Of a stretch of DNA of 64,000 nt, positions 1 through 14,746 are shown piece by piece. The translations under genes and the position numbers were made by a program. Each line of letters begins with the position of its first letter. Within the stretch, counting starts at the first letter, position 1. The stretch comes from Erpobdella octoculata (lineage: Eukaryota > Annelida > Clitellata > Hirudinida > Erpobdellidae). The stretch is from positions 5,426,996-5,490,995 of the forward strand of contig OZ022238.1 of NCBI GenBank assembly GCA_963978895.1. Direction: 5' to 3'. The notes under the pieces were generated by a model. The model ran no database searches. It was not told where the DNA came from and worked only from the letters and a program-made list of their open reading frames with translations.

Positions 1-189
1 TAATGAATATTTTTTATCATTTTATTATATTATTTTTATGTTTGCGGTTAAATGTTTTGATTCTATGGCACGGACGATAACTCGGTCGAAGTTAGGAATA
101 GTTCTTTCTTTTTGTTTCGTGTTAGTGTTCTGTTGCTTGCGTTGTTTTTCGAAGATTTTCAAGTTTTTAGAATTACCAGAATGGAAGAT

Positions 190-1050
190 ACTTGTGTTAG
201 TAATAACATTGTTATGGACAAATCTACTGAGGAAGAAGTATCGTTTATTCAACAAAATGAGTCGGAATCTGCTTTAGGACCTTCAACGAAAAAAGCTAGA
301 TTCAACAAAACAAGACCTATACTAACCCGGTACATAAAAGGTTTACAGGAGTTGGAGCCAATATTAAGTGCAATATTTGTTCTGTAATTTTGAAAGGTAA
401 AAATGTCAAAAATTTAGAGTCTCACTTGAGGAAGCATGAAACAGAATACGCAGAGTATTTAGAGGAAAAAATAGCTATGATATCAAAAACACAAAGTAAG
501 TTTATTAAACGACCCTTTTCATATTTGAAAAACCAGGCAACAATTGAAAACTGTTTTGTTGTTAAAGAACGCAAAAATGACATTAAAAAAGGCTCCAATG
601 CCTATAATAAGGCTGTCCATGCTATCGCTTCAGCATTTGCTGCAAACAGTTCGCCATTTCTTTTGATCGAAGACACCTTCTATTAAAAATATGTTTGCAG
701 TTGTGTCGGAAGGTCGTTTACTAACCTTGCCGAACCAACACGATATATCCACAAAAGTGTCCGAATTAGTAAAAGAATTAAAAAGATCTGTTGAATTATC
801 ATTGAATTCAGCGAAGTATGTGTCAATCACAACAGATGGTCTCGGCCATGTTATTCATCGGTAAGGATGGGAATAACTTGCCATTATTTTGATCGAAACA
901 TCAATAAAATAAAAAGAGCTCTTCTGAGTTGTAGAATAATTACGCAACCCCATACAGGCTTTGCTCTTGGCAGATGTTGGCACAATTTGGGTGACGACAA
1001 GCTGGGAGCTGAAGTCTTTTATAAATTCAAGAAGGAATTTTTAAGCTAAA
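190..1050 (+). pseudogene. decayed hAT transposase, N-terminal half with BED finger
   Basis: Remnant of a hAT-family DNA transposase. A BED-type zinc finger is readable at about 360-445 (C-N-I-C followed 15 residues later by H-L-R-K-H). It is followed by a linker (YLKNQATIENCF) and then 'AYNKAVHAIASAFAANSSPF', the region that leads into the hAT catalytic core. After a frameshift near 680 the segment 'SAKYVSITTDGLGHVIH' (about 810-860) resembles the first catalytic aspartate block of hAT enzymes (TTDGW). A further shift leads to 'YFDRNINKIKRALLSC' near 890. At least three frameshifts (near 345, 680 and 865) and the absence of the C-terminal dimerisation region show it is dead. No terminal inverted repeats were identified. 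Family assignment is from motif order; the exact subfamily is unknown. Confidence 0.6.
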
Positions 1051-1139
1051 TACATTTTTTAAACCTGTCTGTGTTGCAAAATGTTTTTTATAGTAAATTT
1101 CTTCTTGGTAGTTTACCTAAAAAAATTGAAAAAAAAAAC

Positions 1140-1262
1140 TTAATCTAACTGTAACTGAAACTGAAACTGAATCTTTAAAGATTCAGTTTACTGAAACTGA
1201 AACTGAATCTTTGTAAAGTTTCAGTTACTTTAACTGAAACTGAAACTGAATCTTTTTTCAAA
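1140..1262. repeat. ACTGAA-rich low-complexity tract
   Basis: Degenerate tandem copies of ACTGAA, interrupted by short inverted pieces such as AAAGATTCAGTTT. It separates the dead hAT transposase from the palindromic element. Confidence 0.7.
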
Positions 1263-1382
1263 ACTGTAACAACCCTAAATACAACTCTCAATTTTAGGTT
1301 GACGAATTTTTTGCAAAACACTTCTAGACTGCGTTTTTTAACTACAAAAAGACTACGACTATTAATGTTCATCTTTTATTTG

Positions 1383-1429
1383 AATCGCCAACTGGCAAGT
1401 TTCGACATTTTGTCATCATCAGGGCGATT
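1383..1429 (-). ncRNA. hammerhead-ribozyme-like motif, left arm
   Basis: On the minus strand: AATCGCC, CTGATGA, a GACA-AAA-TGTC hairpin, GAA, a short hairpin ACT-TGCC-AGT, T, then GGCGATT. This matches the order of a type I hammerhead: stem I of 7 bp, the CUGAUGA core, stem II, GAA, a minimal stem III of 3 bp and an NUH site (GUU). One unpaired U lies between the CUGAUGA core and stem II, which departs from consensus and could abolish cleavage. Confidence 0.4.
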
Positions 1430-2017
1430 GAAATGGTTGAGAAAGAGAAGTAATCTATATATATAAAAATGAATGTTTGTATATATGTATATATGTATAT
1501 ATGTTAATGTCCTTTATGCATTGCTACACCATTCATCCGATCGTAATGAAATTTTCACACAACCTTGAGAGTCAATGGAAATCAAATATAAAAATTTTTT
1601 TTTTGAAATCCGTCACAAAATGAGCGGAGCGGAGCGGGTGAGCGAGCGGGAACTATATATATATGTATGTGCGTATGTATGTGTGTATGTATGTATGTGT
1701 ATGTGCATGTATGTGTGTCTGTGTGTGTGTTTATGTATGTACTAGCGGAGATACCCGGCGTTGCCCAGGTTTTTTAGAGGTTTTTCTAATGTTTGTCTCT
1801 TTCTCTCCCGTTTCCTTTCCCACCTGCTTTCCCACTCCTGTTCGCTTTCCCGTTTTTGGTCGTTTTCCCGCTGCCGGTCGCTTTCCCGTTCCCGGTCGCT
1901 TTCCCGCTCCCGGTCGCTTTCCCGCTCCCGGTCGATTTCCCGTTCCCGGTCGCTGTCCCGTTCCCGCTCACGTTTGCTCTCCCATTCCCGCTCACGCTTG
2001 CTTTTCCGTTCCCGCTC

Positions 2018-2483
2018 GCTGTCCGTTCCGGGTCTCTTTCCCGTTTCTATAATAGACAAACTAACCCACAAACATTCATATATATATATAGTCTTAGCAA
2101 ATCTATTTTACGTTTTATAGGCTAACAGAAGTTATGAAAGAATGTAAAAGAGAAAATGAGCGGGAACGGGAACGGGAACGGGAGAGCAACCGTGACGGGA
2201 ATGGGAGAGCAAGCATGACCGGGAACGGGAGAGCAAGCGTGAGCGGGAACGCTGTCCGTTCCGGGTCTCTTTCCCGTTTCTATAATAGACAAACTAACCC
2301 ACAAACATTCATATATATATATATAGTCTTAGCAAATCTATTTTACGTTTTATAGGCTAACAGAAGTTATGAAAGAATGTAAAAGAGAAAATGAGCGGGA
2401 ACGGGAACGGGAACGGGAGAGCAACCGTGACCGGGAATGGGAGAGCAAGCATGACCGGGAACGGGAGAGCAAGCGTGAGCGGG
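2018..2483. repeat. 233-bp tandem duplication inside Helitron copy 1
   Basis: The block starting GCTGTCCGTTCCGGG at 2018 recurs at 2251 with the same following sequence (the TA tract, AGTCTTAGCAAATC, and the start of the GC-rich repeat), a period of 233 bases. It straddles the centre of the inverted duplication. The second Helitron copy has only one unit. Confidence 0.8.
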
Positions 2484-2672
2484 AACGGGAAAGCGACCGG
2501 GAACGGGAAAGCGACCGGGAACGGGAAAGCGACCGGGAACGGGAAAGCGACCGAGAACGGGAAAGCGACCGGGAACGGGAAAGCGACCGGGAACGGGAAA
2601 GCGACCGGGAACGGGAAAGCGACCGGGAACGCGGAAAGCGACCGGGAACGCGGAAAGCGACCGGGAACGCGG
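2484..2672 (+). repeat. 18-bp minisatellite (GGGAACGGGAAAGCGACC) in Helitron
   Basis: About nine or ten tandem copies of an 18-bp unit, drifting to a variant with GCGGAAAGCGACC at the right side. Because 18 is a multiple of 3, all frames stay open, giving spurious repetitive ORFs on both strands. Confidence 0.9.
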
Positions 2673-3204
2673 AAAGCGACTGGAATCGGGAGAGCAAGCT
2701 TGGAAGGAAACGCGAGCAAGAGAGAAAATCGATAACAAAACTTCTGAGCGGGAAAGCGACCGGGAGCTGGAAAACGACCGAGAGCGGAAAAGCGACCGGG
2801 AACGCTACGAAAACGGGAAAGTGGAGAAGGGAACGGGAGCGAGAGAGACAAACATTAGAAAAACCTCTAAAAACCCCGGGCAACGCCGGGTAACCCCGCT
2901 AGTAAATATATAAAACTACGTACATATTAAATTAATAGGTTAATTTATTTTAAAGGTAAAGGAGAGAGATAAAACTTGATAAACATTGCAACTTTGTCTT
3001 TTTATATGTTTTTCAAGTTTTATCTCTCTCCTTTACCTTTAAAATAAATTAACCTATTAATTTAATATGTACGTAGTTTTATATATTTATTACTTTTCTT
3101 TCTCAACCATTTCAATATCCTGTATAAATTGTATCTCATTTTTTAAATTACTAAAATTGAGTCTTTTTGTTTTTACACATCACTATTCATTTTAGTTTGT
3201 TTAT

Positions 3205-3251
3205 AATCGCCCTGATGATGACAAAATGTCGAAACTGGCCAGTTGGCGATT
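3205..3251 (+). ncRNA. hammerhead-ribozyme-like motif, right arm
   Basis: Same layout as the left-arm motif: stem I AATCGCC (3205-3211) with GGCGATT (3245-3251), core CTGATGA (3212-3218), stem II GACA/TGTC, GAA at 3231-3233, stem III ACT-GGCC-AGT and T at 3244 as the putative cleavage position. The only difference from the left-arm motif is in the stem III loop (GGCC instead of TGCC). Short stem III hairpins of this kind are known from hammerheads of Penelope-like elements and animal retrozymes. An extra U precedes stem II. Confidence 0.42.
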
Positions 3252-3393
3252 TAAATAAAAGATGAACATTAATAGTCGTAGTCTTTTTGTAGTTAAAAAA
3301 CGCAGTCTAGAAGTGTTTTGCAAAAATTCGTCAACCTAAAATGGAGAGTTGTATTTAATAGAGCATGTTTAGAAGAAAATATATATATATAAG

Positions 3394-3743
<350 letters not shown>

Positions 3744-3790
3744 TTATTACCCCCTTCTTAATTCTGTTCGTCCCGAACAGCATATCGCTT

Positions 3791-5314
3791 TTAAGAAATG
3801 CGACTCGGCCACGAACACCAAAATACCTTGATCTTTACTCGTGGCTTTGACCGCAATTCGCAAACAACATGGTCAAGTCTCTTGACCGTTTGACACAGTT
3901 TCTTCCAGTCCTTCTTTGGCTCATCAACAGAGTCTTTCTTTGGCTCATCGTCGCCATTTTTGCACGGTTCATCACAGCCTTTTTTCCATGTCTCGTCCTG
4001 AACATCTTTGCACGGTTTATCGGAATTGTCTGCTTTTTCTTCTTCCTTCACATCCTTTAGATCTTTCTCAAGAAACTCTTCAAAAGGTTTTTCGAAAACA
4101 CGTCGTTCCATAAATCCAATAAATCCCTTCATCAAACTGTTATTTGATTTTACAATGACTCTTAGTCTATCTGATCTAGAATCTTCTGTGGATTCATCTG
4201 ATTTAAAACCCTCGGTACCGTTCTCTGTTCTTGTCTCATCTTTTCCAGAGTTTTTGCTTGCTGCATTGCTATAGTTGTTTTGGAGAAGTTCATCGCCGTC
4301 ATGTTTGTTTTCTTCCAAGCTACAATCGAACGTTTTCTTTTCACATTCCAACTCGGCTCTTTCGTCGGTGTCAACTTTCGTATCGTCCAGCGGATCTTTC
4401 TTCAAATTATCGCCATCGTCTCTCAAATCAGTGTCTTCTTTTCTTGTCAAGTTAACTTTGACGTATTTTTCCATTGGAGTTTCGTTCGTTTCTAAATCCT
4501 CGGTTGCTTCATCCGAGTCAGATTCTTCACTAAAATCTGACCCTGAATATTCGGTGCCGTCGTCTGTTATGGAGGCTTCCGTTTCAGAACCGTCGCTGTA
4601 TGGGTGAAAGCCATAGTTGTTATTGCCATTATTATAATCATCATCGTCACTTTCATCCTCATCGTTTTGCATTTCGTTTTCAACATTTTTCTCATCTTCT
4701 TTAGTTTGGTTTTTGACGTCCAAACCGACTGTATCACTGTCACCATCTTTGCATGGTTCATCTTGAGCATCTTTGCAAGGTTCCATATCATGACCGTCTT
4801 TGACAGGCTCATCATCATGACCCACCTGACTTGTGCAGTCTGTACGGCCGTCATCCGTCACATGCTCTGAGACACAGCTGGTGGACTCCAGTTCAAATTG
4901 GGTTTCGCCGCAGCAACCCACATCACCAGCAGCCCGCTGGTCCAGAACCGTGTCCACCACTGCCTCAGCCAACCCTGCGACCAAACTCTCAACAGTTGTA
5001 CCGGCTGCTGCCACTTTGTTTCCGTGGCCAAGAATCATTCCTTCTCCTGTCTTCTTCTGTGCTGCCATGTTTTCTTTCGCTCGTTGTCTTTCTTCCTCCA
5101 GCAATTTGTTTTTTAATTTCCTTCGCTTGACCACAGCTTCCTCGTCAATGTCGAATAGATATTCGTCGTCGTCAGGCCCATAGCCCTCATTCACTAACGC
5201 GGCTAAGAGGCGTTCCATAAGTTCGTCCTTTTTACCTGTATCGCTCAGGCCACGTTTCTCCAGCTCGTCTTTCATTTCACTCGCCCAAAGCTCATCCAAT
5301 GATTTCAAAACCAT
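3791..5314 (-). CDS. SAP-domain, acidic Gag-position protein of LTR element (507 aa)
   Basis: An uninterrupted 507-residue ORF fills the element. Residues about 4-42 (LDELWASEMKDELEKRGLSD, then GKKDELMERLLAAL) fit a SAP domain, a helix-turn-helix of about 35 residues that binds AT-rich DNA or, in some proteins, RNA. The middle (about 120-400) is very acidic and low in complexity. The region before about 200 and the region after about 420 repeat short Cys-containing units of the type DEPCKDG/DEPKKD. The C terminus (residues about 470-507) turns basic. I see no CCHC knuckle, protease or polymerase motif. Position next to the PBS suggests a structural, Gag-like role, with pol supplied in trans; this is inference. 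An alternative is a host SAP-protein gene captured between LTRs. Confidence 0.8.
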   Translation of the reverse strand: MVLKSLDELWASEMKDELEKRGLSDTGKKDELMERLLAALVNEGYGPDDDEYLFDIDEEAVVKRRKLKNKLLEEERQRAKENMAAQKKTGEGMILGHGNKVAAAGTTVESLVAGLAEAVVDTVLDQRAAGDVGCCGETQFELESTSCVSEHVTDDGRTDCTSQVGHDDEPVKDGHDMEPCKDAQDEPCKDGDSDTVGLDVKNQTKEDEKNVENEMQNDEDESDDDDYNNGNNNYGFHPYSDGSETEASITDDGTEYSGSDFSEESDSDEATEDLETNETPMEKYVKVNLTRKEDTDLRDDGDNLKKDPLDDTKVDTDERAELECEKKTFDCSLEENKHDGDELLQNNYSNAASKNSGKDETRTENGTEGFKSDESTEDSRSDRLRVIVKSNNSLMKGFIGFMERRVFEKPFEEFLEKDLKDVKEEEKADNSDKPCKDVQDETWKKGCDEPCKNGDDEPKKDSVDEPKKDWKKLCQTVKRLDHVVCELRSKPRVKIKVFWCSWPSRIS

Positions 5315-5339
5315 TCTTGTATCCCAATTCTGACACCAA

Positions 5340-5528
5340 TGTTACGATATCACCAAATCGTATACCGGGCTCAATAGAATGGTTTTGATGTTTTATTGGA
5401 AAATAATAAATGAAGCTTTGTTACGGCTAGTTATACCTTCTGGTTTAATAATAATGTCCATAATAGTTATTCGAAGTCCTTTAACGTCTATCAATGGGAA
5501 AACCTATTGTAAAAACAGCGATTTTACA
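5340..5528 (-). repeat. 5' LTR (element orientation)
   Basis: 189-bp LTR. The PBS-like sequence starts one base beyond it, and the ORF starts about 25 bases beyond it, leaving almost no leader. Confidence 0.9.
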
Positions 5529-6592
5529 TCTATATATATAAAAGGCAACGTATGTTCATTAATAACGCCAAAACCAATGAAGGGATTTGCACGAAATTTT
5601 ACATAATAAACATTTACCACCTAACAAATAATCTCATTTATTTAAAAAAATTGTTTTGAATGTTTTTAGAAAATTAATTTTTAGAAATATTTTATCTATG
5701 CAATTTTAGAAAATTAATTTTTAGAAATATTTTATCTATGCAATTATATCGCGGCTTAACGAGCTTAGGGTTGCTTTCGACTTCTGTTCCGTCGTTGTTG
5801 GTTGTCGCGATTTCTCAAAATCAAAAGTGAGTATTATTTTACTTATATCAATTATATCAATATATCAAAAGTAATATATAATATACTATATACTATACTA
5901 TTATTTTTTTAATTACTGTATATCGTTCAAATGTTTTTGAATGTTTTAGAAAATTAATTTTTTTAAATATTTTCGCTATTGTATCAGAGCTATGTTTTGT
6001 TTACATTCGCTGTTTATCGTCTCGGTTTCTCGAAATCAAAGTAATTTAAAAACTTAGGCTACTATTCTTATATTATTTACTTAGGCTACTATTTTTATAT
6101 TATTTAATTGTTAATTATTGTTGTGTATATATTAAATTGTAAATTGTTTCGGTCGTTGTGTGTCAGGCTATCATTATCGCTCTACCAGTCTAACCACTCT
6201 AACCAATCTAACCACTCTAACCTCTAACAGATATTATTTTGTGCTACTTTTAGTCTAACAGATATTATTTTGTGCTTACAGACAAGAAAATTGAAAAATT
6301 TATTGTGAGTGAGTATATCAATATAACTATTAATGTATTTTAAGTATAATAGTATAACTATTAATGCACCTTATGGAAAAACAAAAAACATTGTGTATCA
6401 GAAAGCTTTGCAATAAAATGACTGTATGTGTTTGTTGTATTTCTTTTAATTAAAAATCAAAAGTATCTGCATAAATGTTTCAATAGATGCAAAGATGCCC
6501 GGGCAAACGAGCGGTTAAGGAAACGGGAGCCAGAGAGAAAAACGATAAAAAAACCTTTAAATTCCCCGGGCAACGCCGGGTAACCCAGCTAG
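5529..6592 (+). mobile_element. non-autonomous Helitron abutting the LTR element
   Basis: The 5' end TCTATATATATAAAAGGCAACG begins directly after the last A of the LTR. The 3' end is the hairpin CCCCGGGCAACGCCGGGG-like stretch at 6565-6580 followed by AACCCAGCTAG, then T. Both junctions fit the A|T target rule. The 1064-bp interior is AT-rich, contains a short CTAACCACT repeat (about 6185-6230) and a 20-bp direct repeat (ACAGATATTATTTTGTGCT) near 6226-6274, and has no ORF of note. Its interior differs from copies 1 and 2, so this is another family sharing only the ends. Confidence 0.88.
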
Positions 6593-11865
<5,273 letters not shown>

Positions 11866-12112
11866 AAACGTCCTCTTGATGAATAGTCCTTTGATGAATA
11901 GTCCGTTGATGAATAGTCCTTTGATGAATAGTCCCTTGATGAATAGTCCTTTGATGAATAGTCCCTTGATGAATAGTCCTTGATGAACAGTCCTTTGATG
12001 AATAGTCCATTGATGAATAGTCCTTTGATGAATAGTCCCTTGATGAATAGTCCTTTGATGAATAGTCCCTTGATGAATAGTCCCTTGATGAACAGTCCTT
12101 TGATGAATCGTC
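11866..12112. repeat. 15-16-bp minisatellite (TGATGAATAGTCCCT)
   Basis: About 15 tandem copies of TGATGAATAGTCC(C/T)T(T), alternating between 15 and 16 bases. It sits about 85 bases from the 3' end of the inverted Helitron copy. Confidence 0.9.
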
Positions 12113-12198
12113 CTCGTGTTTTGGAATTCGTTTTCTCCTTTTTGCCATTGCCGGCTCTTGCATCGATTGTTACTTTGAAAACCAAAAAATATAGATTA

Positions 12199-12861
12199 CT
12201 AGCGGGGTTACCCGGCGTTGCCCGGGGTTTTTAGAGGTTTTTCTAATGTTTGTCTCTCTCGCTCCCGTTTCCTTCTCCACTTTCCCGTTTTCGTCGCGTT
12301 CCCGGTCGCTTTTCCGCTCCCGGTCGCTTTTCCGCTCCCGGTCGCTTTTCCGCTCTCGGTCGTTTTCCAGCTCCCGGTCGCTTTCCCGCTCAGAAGTTTT
12401 GTTATCGATTTTCTCTCTTGCTCGCGTTTCCTTCCAAGCTTGCTCTCCCGATTCCAGTCGCTTTCCGCGTTCCCGGTCGCTTTCCGCGTTCCCGGTCGCT
12501 TTCCCCGTTCCCGGTCGATTTCCCGTTCCCGGTCGCTTTCCCGTTCCCGGTCGCTTTCCCGTTCCCAGTCGCTTTCCCGTTCCCGGTCGCTTTCCCGTTC
12601 CCGGTCGCTTTCCCGTTCCCGGTCGCTTTCCCGTTCCCGGTCGCTTTCCCGTTCCCGGTCGCTTTCCCGTTCCCGGTCGCTTTCCCGTTCCCGGTCGCTT
12701 TCCCGTTCCCGCTCACGCTTGCTCTCCCGTTCCCGGTCATGCTTGCTCTCCCATTCCCGGTCACGGTTGCCCTCCCGTTCCCGTTCCCGTTCACGCTCAT
12801 TTTCTCTTTTACATTCTTTCATAACTTCTGTTAGCCTATAAAACGCAAAATAGATTTGCTA

Positions 12862-12899
<38 letters not shown>

Positions 12900-13566
12900 T
12901 GTTTGTGGGTTAGTTTGTCTATTATAGAAACGGGAAAGCGACCCGGAACGGACAGCGAGCGGGAACGGAAAAGCAAGCGTGAGCGGGAATGGGAGAGCAA
13001 ACGTGAGCGGGAACGGGACAGCGACCGGGAACGGGAAAACGACCGGGAGCGGGAAAGCGACCGGGAGCGGGAAAGCGACCGAGAGCGGGAAAGCGACCGG
13101 CAGCGGGAAAGCGACCGAGAGCGGGAAAGCGACCGGCAGCGGGAAAGCGACCGAGAGCGGGAAAGCGACCGGCAGCGGGAAAACGACCGAAAACGGGAAA
13201 GCAAACAGGAGTGGAAAGCAGGTGGGAAAGGAAACGGGAGAGAAAGAGACAAACAATAGAAAAACCTCTAAAAACCCGGGCAACGCCGGGTATCTCCGAG
13301 AGTACATACATAAACACACACACAGACACACATACATGCACATACACATACATACATACGCACAAACATATATATATAGTTCCCGCTCGCTCACCCGCTC
13401 CGCTCCGCTCATTTTGTGACGGATTTCAAAAAAATTTTCACTAAATTTGATTCCCCTTGACTCTCAAGGTTGTGTGAAAATTTCATTACGATCGGATGAA
13501 TGGTGTAGCAATGCATAAAGGACATTAATATATATACATACAAACATTCATTTTTATATATATAGA
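12199..13566 (-). mobile_element. non-autonomous Helitron, copy 2 (same family as copy 1)
   Basis: Reverse-oriented relative of 1454-2902 along its whole length. The minus-strand 5' end TCTATATATATAAAAATG lies at 13566 and the 3' hairpin plus CTAG ends at 12199, with flanking A and T as expected. It has the same architecture: an internal reversed 3' terminus (near 13270-13303, here decayed to CTCCGAGAG rather than CTCCGCTAG), a central TA tract (12866-12896), and 18-bp minisatellite arms on both sides. It lacks the 233-bp duplication of copy 1 but has more 18-bp units (about 12). The shared internal inversion shows that the composite moved as one unit. No transposase ORF. Confidence 0.9.
12495..12715 (-). 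repeat. 18-bp minisatellite in Helitron copy 2
   Basis: About twelve units of the GGGAACGGGAAAGCGACC repeat (minus strand). The opposite arm at 13015-13195 carries a related unit with alternating GGGAGCGGGAAAGCGACC and GGCAGC variants, in the reverse sense. Confidence 0.9.
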
Positions 13567-14000
13567 TTAACTGTCTTTAATCTTGTAAAAATTATTACAA
13601 CAGAAATTCAGTGCGTTAAATGTTAGATCTACTGGATGTCAGAAAGTATGTCTTTGTTCGCGTCAAATGGTCCCACCACACGGCTCAGGCGAGAAAACAT
13701 GGCGAAAGATTTAAAACAGATTAGAATGAGATGTAGATTCTAGAGAACACTTCGAGCTAGGACTTCCAGAAACTTTGGTAATGTCCCTGCTAATCTCTTC
13801 CATCGCGTTAGATGGAATAGTGATTTTCTTTGTTAAAACCAATAGACTTCGTCCTTATTAATTCATAAAATGTTATCTTAAACAACAATAACACAAAAAT
13901 TGTAACGGAATCGACAACGCCGGCTGGTTTATACAAATTTTCTGTTTAGAAGTGAACCATCTGTTTTTAGATTGTTTAGAAAAAAAGTTGTTTATCTTTT
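13567..14000. other. unassigned spacer between Helitron copies
   Basis: About 430 bases separating the full Helitron from the partial copy. It is of more normal composition than its neighbours and has no recognisable ORF or repeat end. Confidence 0.5.
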
Positions 14001-14040
14001 TAACTTCTGTTAGCCTATAAAACGCAAAATAGATTTGCTA

Positions 14041-14076
<36 letters not shown>

Positions 14077-14546
14077 TGTTTGTGGGTTAGTTTGTCTATT
14101 ATAGAAACGGGAAAGCGACCCGGAACGGACAGCGAGCGGGAACGGAAAAGCAAGCGTGAGCGGGAATGGGAGAGCAAACGTGAGCGGGAACGGGACAGCG
14201 ACCGGGAACGGGAAAACGATCGGGAGCGGGAAAGCGACCGGGAGCGGGAAAGCGACCGAGAGCGGGAAAGCGACCGGCAGCGGGAAAGCGACCGAGAGCG
14301 GGAAAGCGACCGGCAGCGGGAAAACGACCGAAAACGGGAAAGCAAACAGGAGTGGGAAAGCAGGTGGGAAAGGAAACGGGAGAGAAAGAGACAAACAATA
14401 GAAAAACCTCTAAAAACCCGGGCAACGCCGGGTATCTCCGAGAGTACATACATAAACACACACACAGACACACATACATGCACATACACATACATACATA
14501 CGCACAAACATATATATATAGTTCCCGCTCGCTCACCCGCTCCGCT
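14001..14546 (-). mobile_element. partial Helitron copy 3, running into the assembly gap
   Basis: Matches 12822-13400 of copy 2 (TAACTTCTGTTAGCC, TA tract, GC-rich arm, reversed 3' terminus CTCCGAGAG, TG-rich stretch, GCTCACCCGCTCC) but with fewer minisatellite units. It shares the decayed CTCCGAGAG terminus with copy 2, so the two are close relatives. The left break falls where the other GC-rich arm should begin. The 5' end would lie in the N run. Confidence 0.85.
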
Positions 14547-14746
14547 NNNNNNNNNNNNNNNNNNNNNNNNNNNNNNNNNNNNNNNNNNNNNNNNNNNNNN
14601 NNNNNNNNNNNNNNNNNNNNNNNNNNNNNNNNNNNNNNNNNNNNNNNNNNNNNNNNNNNNNNNNNNNNNNNNNNNNNNNNNNNNNNNNNNNNNNNNNNNN
14701 NNNNNNNNNNNNNNNNNNNNNNNNNNNNNNNNNNNNNNNNNNNNNN
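14547..14746. other. assembly gap (200 N)
   Basis: Exactly 200 N bases, probably a placeholder length. The gap begins inside a Helitron copy nearly identical to one 1.2 kb upstream, so the local copy number and order may be wrong. Confidence 0.95.

Larger units (their letters stand above)
1454..2902 (+). mobile_element. non-autonomous Helitron, copy 1, with internal inverted duplication
   Basis: It has canonical Helitron ends: 5' TCTATATATATAAAAATG and, at the 3' end, a GC hairpin (CCCGGGCAACGCCGGG) a few bases before the terminal CTAG. Flanks are A before TC and T after CTAG, and no target duplication is seen. The right arm of the surrounding palindrome is the uninterrupted empty site (junction 3089/3090), which fixes both ends. 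Inside, a second Helitron 3' terminus lies in reverse orientation at 1742-1775, so 1742-2902 forms an inverted duplication of the 3' half. The right half carries an 18-bp minisatellite. No Rep or helicase ORF is present, so movement must depend on an autonomous relative. Confidence 0.9.
1277..3357. mobile_element. palindromic (foldback) element with a Helitron inserted in its left arm
   Basis: A large inverted repeat. The left arm is 1277-1453 plus 2903-2979, interrupted by a Helitron at 1454-2902. The loop is about 2980-3013, and the right arm is 3014-3357. The outer ends read AAATACAACTCTC and GAGAGTTGTATTT. The right arm holds about 90 bases (around 3118-3204) missing from the left arm, as if deleted between short AAT repeats. 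Each arm carries a hammerhead-ribozyme-like motif. No ORF is recognisable. Candidates are a Penelope-like or retrozyme derivative arranged head to head, or a foldback transposon; the sequence alone does not decide. Confidence 0.75.

Noticed and set aside
1140..1262. Interferon-response-like GAAACTGAAACT motifs
   Set aside because: Low-complexity ACTGAA repeat in transposon debris; no associated gene.
1742..2893. Long overlapping ORFs on both strands encoding ERESDR, FPVPGR, NGKATG repeats (also 12208-13420 and 14010-14507)
   Set aside because: They are translations of the 18-bp Helitron minisatellite, open in all frames because the unit is a multiple of three.
3869..5183. Several plus-strand ORFs opposite the SAP protein
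   Set aside because: Antisense shadows of the 507-residue ORF; no motifs.
13700..13860. Possible LINE end near 13740-13840
   Set aside because: Short readable pieces lacked any conserved RT motif in order.
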